In this document: positions 57,854 through 64,000 of the stretch, in pieces
How the letters are laid out: the number at the start of each line of letters is the position of its first letter
Numbering within the stretch: the stretch's first letter is position 1
Origin: Larix kaempferi
Taxonomy: Eukaryota > Streptophyta > Pinopsida > Pinales > Pinaceae
Reading direction: 5' to 3'
Length of the DNA: 64,000 nt
NCBI GenBank assembly: GCA_027924585.1
Contig: BSBM01000386.1
Location: 4,550,001-4,614,000 of the forward strand
The notes under the pieces: model-generated
Told to the model about the DNA's origin: nothing
The model's database searches: none
The model's input: only the letters and a program-made list of their open reading frames with translations
Translations under genes and position numbers: made by a program

Positions 57854-59869
57854 ATGTGCGAGGGCAGGAGCTCATCGTATGGCCGATGGACATCATAAGT
57901 CATGAATGGTTTTCCTGGGTGTGGAGAGAAGAGAAGAAACAAACTGAAGCCCGGAACAACGATCCCGAACAACTACAAGAGCTAAAAAGTACATAACCTC
58001 AATAATGGATGAGGAATCATCTGATCATATGGACGAGGCGGGCATACCCATGCTCGTATCAGGATATAACATAATAATAACAATGGGGTCCAAAAAATGG
58101 GGACCTGAATTATATATGACCTCAAAAACTGACTGAGGAATAATCTCAATATATGGACGAGGTGGACGAGGCGGGCATACCCATGCTCGTATCAAGATAC
58201 ATAAACAGAACTGTGAGGCCCGAAAAAGGGGGACCTGTAATATTCATAGCCACTGTGTACATCATAAGAGTCCAGAGGGGACACAAAATCTGGGACATAC
58301 TGCTGGGCTGACCATGTGTGAGCTGAAGAACTGGTGCACTGGAACAATCAACAGTGTTGCAGAGTGGGGTACCAGAGGAACTGAGGAGCAGCTGGATCAT
58401 AGGGACTGGTAGCCATGACCTCGATGGTACACCGAACTGGAACGGAACTGGGTACTCAAGGAAGCAGAGAACTGGATGGCTTCCGAATACAAACGCCAAC
58501 GTAGCCCGGACATCCACGGGAACATACAACTGGGTGTTCCGAAGTGACTCACCAATGTGCTAGAGTCGGGGGAAGTCCGGGGTCTTCGACAAATAATGTA
58601 AACGATGTAACCCTACATGATTCTCAACGATGCGAATAAGGTGTTGAAGTCGAGCATGTGAGAAACAACCACTCTAAGAGGCAATGATGACTCCTCTCAG
58701 AGTGATACGTAGGCACTGATCACAGATGGTGATGAGTCCAAGGCGTAGGGACCTCTGGGCCTATCCTCTGGAATAGAGGAGCTGTCGTCGACAGAGGGAG
58801 ACCTGCAACTATCAAGGCCATGATGTTTCCTTGACAGGAGCACGAGGTGGAGAACCAAAATGTGATAGTACTGATGGCAGGAGTGACAAACTGTGGGGGG
58901 AATAACTGGGCAAGTAAAGTGGGGGACTCAAACTTCCTTTGTTCAGAGTATGAAAGTGGGGATGATCGGGCAGCATATGAAACTGACTGAAGGGAGAGGG
59001 ATCATAGCTGGATTGGATCTGGGATGGTGACCGGGATGAGGGAGACTCGAACTGGTCTAAACTGGCAGGAGACTGCAGAATACTCTGAACAAAGGCGACC
59101 TGATTAGGGGTGCTGCCGAGATGATCAATCATAATGCCAAGAGGCATGGGGGCACTTCTTCATGGGTTAAGGAACTAGAAGAAGTGTGTGTTATGATGAT
59201 ACTGTCGTGTGGATTTTATGATCCCAGGACAGTTCGTGCTCGGGATGGCTTTCAATTTTAAGGAGTCTGAAAGTGATAAGAAGACTCTGAGTGGATGGAA
59301 TGGTACTATCGGGTGGATTTTACGAGCCCAGGACAGTTCATGCTCGTGGTTGCTTTCAATTTTAGAGAGTCTGAAAGCAAATAAGAAGACTCCAGGGGGT
59401 TGCTTTTTCGTAAATTTAGTCTCCAAGGCCCAAAGAAGCATAAAAGGATGCAATGAAGAACTCTTCTAGCCGGTGTGACTAGAGTAATCCTTTTTCGTAA
59501 TTAGTCTACCAGGTCCGGAAAAGGGTTAAACTTATACCAGATAGACGCCCTTTCAGGTACTTTAGCGAGCATGAAAGGAAGCAAGATTGCTCGGCGATCT
59601 TTTCATTCTTTTAGGAGTCAGAAAAGAGCTTAACGGAAACTCCCTAAGTGCCTTTTTCGTAAAGGACTTGTCCGGCCCGAAAAAGGGATAAAATTATACC
59701 GAACAAAAGGAATGGCCAGGCAAGGAGGAAGTGTTCAATCAAGGAACATAAAAGATGACCGAGAGCGAGGGTAGGGGGGAACACTGATGGGCCGCCTTGC
59801 GGTGTGAATGAATGGTGGCAAAATAATGACATATTTGCAGTATGACAGGAGTGAAGGGCTCATGTACAA
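57854..59869 (-). other. Tat2 3' untranslated region
   Basis: Non-coding sequence between the 150-bp repeats and the 3' LTR. It contains a tandem duplication of about 130 bp (57988-58250; GGACGAGGCGGGCATACCCA and GGGGACCTG in each unit) and a direct repeat of about 115 bp (59190-59400) that Tat1 shares (51300-51480). Segment 59480-59700 also resembles Tat1 51040-51230. ORFs in this interval (for example 58146-58529 and 58812-59147, minus strand) are Ser/Pro-rich with no known domain; Tat1 does not support them. Confidence 0.7.
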
Positions 59870-60245
59870 ATGTGGAACAATCCGATGGCGGCCAATGTGG
59901 CATGCAAACCGAGGCAGCAAGGTGTAGGGACACAATGTTGAAATTGTACCAGGTGAGAGCGAGATATGATCTCAAGCATCATCACGATCTCGGAAAAATG
60001 AATCCGGCGATATAAAAAGTGTCAAGAACGGATCATGACCGACGTGGCACGAAACCGAGGTGACTAGGGGTGTTTTGGAGAAAATACCTGAAAAATCTGG
60101 GCGTGAGAGCGAGAAATGACCTCAAGCATCATCACGGTGTCGGAAAAATGAATCCGATGATATAAAACATGTGAAAAATGGAGAACGGCCGATGTGGCAC
60201 GCAAACCGAGGCGACTAGTGGCGTCTGAAAAATGGGCAAAAAATA
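59870..60245 (-). repeat. Tat2 about 150-bp tandem repeats
   Basis: Two to three units, each with GATCTCAAGCATCATCACG (complement of the Tat1 marker), CGGAAAAATGAATCCGRYGA and GATGTGGCACGCAAACCGAG. Markers lie at about 59966 and 60119. Homologous to Tat1 45540-46195 in the opposite orientation. Confidence 0.88.
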
Positions 60246-60375
60246 ACGAAACAAAAATAATGCAACGAGGTGACCATCATGACGGTCTCGTCGTGCTGAT
60301 TCCAATGGTGGAAACGGTTCGTAAAATGGACTCCGTATGGGGTCAGAATGGCCAAAACAAGAAAAAGTCAACTGA

Positions 60376-60385
60376 CTATAAATAG
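60376..60385 (+). promoter_or_regulatory. TATA box candidate of the Tat2 PMD gene
   Basis: CTATAAATAG about 530 bp upstream of the PMD ORF, identical to the Tat1 site at the same relative position. The surrounding AGTAAGTGG is conserved too. No other TATA box of this quality lies between here and the ORF. Confidence 0.6.
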
Positions 60386-60592
60386 TAAGTGGGCCCAATA
60401 TGACATGTGTCATTTGTACTGTTTGACTTTGACTAGTGATCAGAGTGGACCAGAGCTGACGTGGCATTTCTGGACGATCCGACCGGCCGATTTCAGATCC
60501 GGGAGATACAGGTATTCTGTCAAACTCATACCTGCATTTTTTTTTAAGGTTCGGGGATTGGGTAGTGGGTCCCAGGGATACTTGTACGGTCC

Positions 60593-60850
60593 ACGTGGGG
60601 TGGACCGCGGGTTTTAGGGGTGAAACCGCGGTTGAGGACCGTGAGTTTCGGGATGAACCACGCGGTTGCATACCGCGGGTTCCGAGAGGAACCACGCGGT
60701 TGCATACCGCGTGTTTCGTGGCTGATCACGCGGTCATGTACCGCGAGTTCCGAGGAGGAACCCGCGGTGCGGAACCGCGAGGTTAGGCCAAACAGGCGCG
60801 GTTAAGGTCCGCGAGTTTAGGCCTGACAGCCGCGGTTGGAAACCGCGGCA
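60593..60850 (+). repeat. Tat2 pre-PMD array: eight 34-bp units, each with a CGCGGT...ACCGCG hairpin
   Basis: Unit starts fall at about 60593, 60627, 60661, 60695, 60729, 60763, 60797 and 60831, 34 bp apart. Each unit is an inverted repeat of the form CGCGGTTGCATACCGCG followed by a second, weaker palindrome such as GTTCCGAGAGGAAC. Bases differ between units, often in both arms together, but the spacing does not. The array lies between the TATA candidate and the PMD ORF, so it would be in the 5' untranslated region or a 5' intron. Confidence 0.9.
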
Positions 60851-60916
60851 GGGAGCCCGAAAGCTGTGGTTTTGGGCCGAGCTAGGATGACTTCCCGGGG
60901 GGGGGGGTGAGACTAT

Positions 60917-62280
60917 TTGATCGACATGAGTCTGATGAGTCTTCCTTGTGTGATTGACAGGATGCCGCAGGTTCTGTGGAGAGAGAGGGAGATCCCGGAG
61001 GAGATCATGACGGTGATTCAGGGGAATCGCCCCGTGCGAGCAGTACTGGGACACTGCGGACTACTGAAGTTCGCACAGATACCGATGATACGGTCGGCAG
61101 CATTGCTGCTGAACCGACTGATTGGCTTCTGGGAGCCGGATACCCAGTCGTTCAGGGTGCAGGGTGTGAGGGTGGACCTCACACTTACAGATGTTTACTT
61201 CCTGACAGGGTTGCCCTGTCTGGGCAGGGTTGCGGATACTCAGCCGCGAGTAGCCGCTGATGTGGACATGGAGGACATGTTAGAGCTGTACTGTGGTCGG
61301 GATGCTCGAGTGTATAAGAATGCACTCAAGGTTCTAGACCTACAGGATCCATCTATACGGGCGATTGCAGCCTGTGTGGTTCGTGTTCTGGGATCCCAGT
61401 CACCGGAGAAGGTGTCTGGGGGGCAGATGCAGCTCGTGGAGTGCATCATGGATGGAGTGTACTTTGCCTGGGGGCAGATGTTCCTGACCTGCATTCAGCG
61501 GCAGCTGACGGCAGCGAAGGAACAGGGCAAGAGCTTTTGCTATGGGTCCTTCCTATGTGCCTTCTTTATGGAGAGGGTGCCCACACTGCGGCCACGGGTG
61601 CCGATCATAGCAGGGGGCCTTAGAGAGCCGCGGATGACGCGGTGGGGTGAGATGATGCGTCGCCGTGGTGGTGGCGACATTGGCAGATACTTTACGCAGG
61701 AGTTATACCTGCAGTGGCTCCAGATACCACTGACGCTGGATGACTTCTCGTACAGGGATATGGACTACACGGGAGATCCGGAGGCGCCACGAGCTCCGGG
61801 ACAGGCATGGGGGCCAGATGGTACGTATATGTTTACTTGCATGTTATGGATGTCAAGTTATAAATATGTTATGTTTTTTGATATGTTGTGACTAACAATG
61901 GGTGATCTACAGATGTGGGTCCGAGACCGCCGCCAGGGCATGTGGCACGGAGAGGGATTGTGGCCGTTCCGGCTCTGCCGGGGCGAGGAGAGGTGCGGCA
62001 CTGGGATCCAGAGGTGACTCTGGAGTCTGTACGGGCACTGCTAGATCGGTTGCTAGTAGGGGTGACCGACGAGGGGTGGCGGGACATCGATCTGGACGTG
62101 GTTCAGGCGTGCATGGGAGCACCCCGGTATTTTAGATCCATCGCTATCCGAGTAGCGATTTTGGCGGACAGGGCACGGGCACAGGAGCCCGTAGGGGATG
62201 AGGACCTGCCAGAGGAGGAGCGAGGGGAGGACTCAGAGGAAGCAGATGCCGGCAGTGATGCATGGTACGACTCGCAGTAG
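60917..62280 (+). CDS. Tat2 antisense gene: plant mobile domain (PMD) protein, two exons
   Basis: Exons 60917-61820 and 61913-62280 give 423 residues; the intron (61821-61912) is 92 bp with GTACGT donor, ACTAAC branch-like site and CTACAG acceptor. The PMD core spans about residues 15-300: WREREIPEEI, GLLKFAQIPMIRSAALLLNR, LTLTDVYFLTGLPCLG, VADTQPR, CAFFMERV and YFTQELYLQWLQIPL. The C-terminus is acidic (EEERGEDSEEADAG). PMD proteins of the MAIN/MAIL group act in the nucleus in plants, and many copies are carried by transposons; the role here is unknown. The start may be the ATG at 60962, because TTGTGTGATTGACAG just before it resembles a splice acceptor conserved in Tat1. It opposes Tat2 pol and converges with its second RNase H. 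Confidence 0.88.
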
Positions 62281-62736
62281 GGAGGACAGGGGACTCCCCC
62301 CGAGTTTTGTAGCTTCGACATGTATTATATTGAGGCTTTAGGGATGTACAGCCATTTTTTGTATAGCTGAGTACAGGGGTACTCAGGACATGTATAGTAC
62401 TATAACATTATATTTTTTGATATATATATGCACGTGGATGCACCTTTTTATGATTATGTGTTTTTGTACGCACGTGGATGCGCTTTATTGTTAGTTATGT
62501 GTTTATACTGCATGTGGATGCCAGTAGTGTAGGATGTTGGGCACATGGATGCCCCTTGTATTTTTGATGTGATGCAATATGATGTATGTATGTGTAGGCA
62601 CATGGATGCCCTTATGAATGCAAATGTGGTTTTATGGTTTATGTACATAAAAGCAAATGTTGATGTTATGCAATCTTTTTATGTTTTTATATATATATTT
62701 TATGAGATGCTATGGAATGATGATGCATGATGGAGG
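62281..62736. repeat. Convergent tail between PMD and second RNase H with GCACGTGGATGC motifs
   Basis: Non-coding. Five copies of GCACGTGGATGC or variants lie at about 62430, 62470, 62510, 62541 and 62598. TA-rich runs flank them (62402-62429, 62684-62699). The two genes end toward each other here, and Tat1 has the same motif at the same place, so it is probably part of the 3' ends of both transcripts. Confidence 0.85.
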
Positions 62737-63270
62737 TTACATGGTATGGTTGATATGCCAATCTAGGATGGTGTTAGCCATTTGGTCTGCGACACTATTC
62801 TGTGCTCTTGGGACATGAGTGAACGTAATGGATTCAAACTGTCGGCTAAGTTGTTTTGTGCGCAGGAATTTTCTAAAGAGGCAGGGATCACGCACCTGGT
62901 AATAGTTGTTGAGCTGGGAGACAAGTAGCTGGGAGTCAAGGAACACATGAAGGTGGCGTATGCCCATCTGGAGGGCAACAGTCAGGAGACCGGTCACAGC
63001 ATCATACTCTGCCTGGTTATTGGTAGCAGCGCCTATACATATCCCGTCAAGGTGAATCATTTCATTGGAAGGGGAATATAAGACCCATGCTGCAGAAGCC
63101 AGGTTAGGAGACCAGCGGCTTGTGCCATCAGCAAAGCCAGTATACCAAGGTGGAAGATGGTCCATCTGTGGGCATGCAAAAAATGAGGAATGTAAGATGA
63201 TGGTAAAAAAGGTGAAAAACAAAAAAGATAACAAACTATACAAGGCATACCAATGAGGCCGCAGTTTCAT
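62737..63270 (-). CDS. Tat2 second (archaeal-type) RNase H, after integrase
   Basis: A 177-residue open frame. About 35 hydrophobic residues (LLSFLFFTFFTIILHSSFF) precede the domain; Tat1 starts directly at the domain, so the true start is probably MDHLPPWYTGFADG near residue 37. Acidic residues of the RNase HI fold are visible: FADGTSRWSPN (Asp), NNQAEYDAV (Glu), FLDSQLLVSQL (Asp) and, near the end, HVPRAQNSVADQM (Asp). It would remove RNA from the hybrid during reverse transcription, perhaps compensating for a weak first RNase H. Its start lies directly after the integrase stop (63271), so the two may be translated by reinitiation, frameshift or from one polyprotein. Confidence 0.9.
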   Translation of the reverse strand: MKLRPHWYALYSLLSFLFFTFFTIILHSSFFACPQMDHLPPWYTGFADGTSRWSPNLASAAWVLYSPSNEMIHLDGICIGAATNNQAEYDAVTGLLTVALQMGIRHLHVFLDSQLLVSQLNNYYQVRDPCLFRKFLRTKQLSRQFESITFTHVPRAQNSVADQMANTILDWHINHTM

Positions 63271-64000
63271 TTAGGGAAAGAAACGCTTAAGATACAACCC
63301 ATTACGGGGGTTCCGCAACGGGCGACCTTCGGAGTCGGCTAAAATGTATGCCCTCTTGCCGAGGCAAGTTTGTACGATGTAAGGGCCTTGCCACATGGAT
63401 TCAAATTTCCCCTTACCGGTTTTGTCGTGGGCTTGGTCATAGGCGAGGACGAGGTCCCCTTCATGGAAAGTTCGAGGGTGAACATGTTTGTCATAACCAG
63501 CTTTGGAGCGGTTCTTGGCGGCTTCGATGTTCTGTAGAGTGGCACGACAGTCTTCATCGGCTTGTTCAAGAGACAGCAAACGTTGCTCGAGGGGGGAGGT
63601 ATCAGGGAGGAGCTCGACGGCAATCTGTAAGGCAGGAATCTGACACTCAATGGGGAGAACAGACTTGACACCGTGAACTAAATGAAATGGGGTAAAACCA
63701 GTGGCGGTCTTAGTGGAGGTTCTGTAAGCCCATAAGGCAGGAAACAGCATGTGGTGCCAATTGGACTTATGTTTGTCAACAGTGCGTTGAAGGATAGTCT
63801 TTAAGATTTTGTTGATGGCCTCTACTTGGCCGTTCCCTTGGGGGTAGTAAGCAGAGGAGAATTGGTGTTCAAACTTGAGGAGGGTGGATAACTCGCGCCA
63901 AACGGAATCTTCAAAATGTGACCCATGGTCTGAGACCAATTGTTTAGGGACCCCGAATTGAGTGATAACATGGTTAAAAAAGAAACGGGCCGCAGTTTCA
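63271..64000 (-). CDS. Tat2 integrase, C-terminal part (continues beyond window)
   Basis: Open from 63939 to 63271, with the same frame-related sequence continuing right to the window edge. The second catalytic Asp is present (VSDHGSHFED) and so is the catalytic Glu (GNGQVEAINK). The C-terminal domain has FHEGDLVLAYDQAH, KGKFESMWQGPYIVQTCLGK and RNGLYLKRFFP, without a chromodomain. It would catalyse insertion of Tat2 cDNA. The first catalytic Asp and zinc finger are outside the window. Compared with Tat1 the key residues are intact. Confidence 0.92.
   Translation of the reverse strand, partial: ETAARFFFNHVITQFGVPKQLVSDHGSHFEDSVWRELSTLLKFEHQFSSAYYPQGNGQVEAINKILKTILQRTVDKHKSNWHHMLFPALWAYRTSTKTATGFTPFHLVHGVKSVLPIECQIPALQIAVELLPDTSPLEQRLLSLEQADEDCRATLQNIEAAKNRSKAGYDKHVHPRTFHEGDLVLAYDQAHDKTGKGKFESMWQGPYIVQTCLGKRAYILADSEGRPLRNPRNGLYLKRFFP

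Larger units (their letters stand above)
57098..64000 (-). mobile_element. Tat2: minus-strand Tat-type element with intact antisense PMD gene, right end outside window
   Basis: The 3' LTR (57098-57841) lies in the RT of Gyp3; the five bases before it are GGAGC. Going right, which is upstream for this element, come a long 3' region, the 150-bp repeats, the phased hairpin array, the PMD gene on the plus strand, the CACGTG repeats, the second RNase H and integrase. All three coding parts are open, so this copy is much younger than Tat1. Gag, protease, RT and the 5' LTR would lie beyond 64000. Confidence 0.9.

Noticed and set aside
58146-59147. Ser/Pro-rich ORFs on the minus strand as extra Tat2 genes
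   Set aside because: No domain, biased composition, and the comparable Tat1 region (50809-51671) does not keep the frames.

Overview
The window is plant nuclear DNA and is built almost entirely of nested LTR retrotransposons. I see no ordinary host gene, no rRNA or tRNA gene and no CRISPR. The basis is Ty3/gypsy and Ty1/copia proteins, tRNA-type primer binding sites, polypurine tracts, TG...CA long terminal repeats with 5-bp target duplications, and a plant mobile domain (PMD) gene. This suggests a seed plant with a large repeat-rich genome; the species cannot be read from the sequence. Element names here are local.

Left half (1-27600): one old minus-strand Ty3/gypsy element, Gyp1. Its 3' LTR ends at 244. 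Leftwards to rightwards follow a broken extra ORF in the env position (297-1872), a spacer, a decayed pol (4363-7371), protease and gag (14492-16787), a PBS (17641-17657) and its 5' LTR (17661-27600). Two related, internally deleted Ty1/copia elements are inserted in it: Cop1 (7372-14491, TSD AATCT) in pol, and Cop2 (18631-25865, TSD AGACA) in the 5' LTR. Both copia elements carry blocks of short tandem repeats between RNase H and the 3' LTR. A short fragment of an unidentified ORF (27601-28426) separates Gyp1 from the right half.

Right half (28427-64000): a plus-strand Tat-type Ty3/gypsy element, Tat1, starts at 28427 and does not end in the window. It has gag, protease, RT, RNase H, integrase, a second RNase H placed after integrase, and then an antisense PMD gene. 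It is broken by a minus-strand chromovirus-like element Gyp2 (39244-43594), a 4.6-kb non-coding insertion Ins1 (46196-50803, TSD CCAAT) and a plus-strand chromovirus-like element Gyp3 (51677-57097). Gyp3 has its gag split by a solo-LTR-like insertion, Ins2 (54433-55812, TSD TCTGT), and its RT cut by Tat2. Tat2 (57098 to beyond 64000, minus strand) is a younger relative of Tat1 with open integrase, second RNase H and PMD frames.

The most unusual structure is the 3' module shared by Tat1 and Tat2: [integrase]-[second RNase H]-[GCACGTGGATGC repeats]-[antisense PMD gene with one 92-bp intron]-[array of 33/34-bp units, each a small hairpin]-[TATA box facing PMD]-[about 150-bp tandem repeats]. A similar 33-35-bp array lies in the Tat1 5' leader. 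The arrays keep their spacing while their sequence differs, and the PMD intron has the same length in both copies. The module looks like a captured, separately transcribed gene carried antisense inside a retrotransposon.
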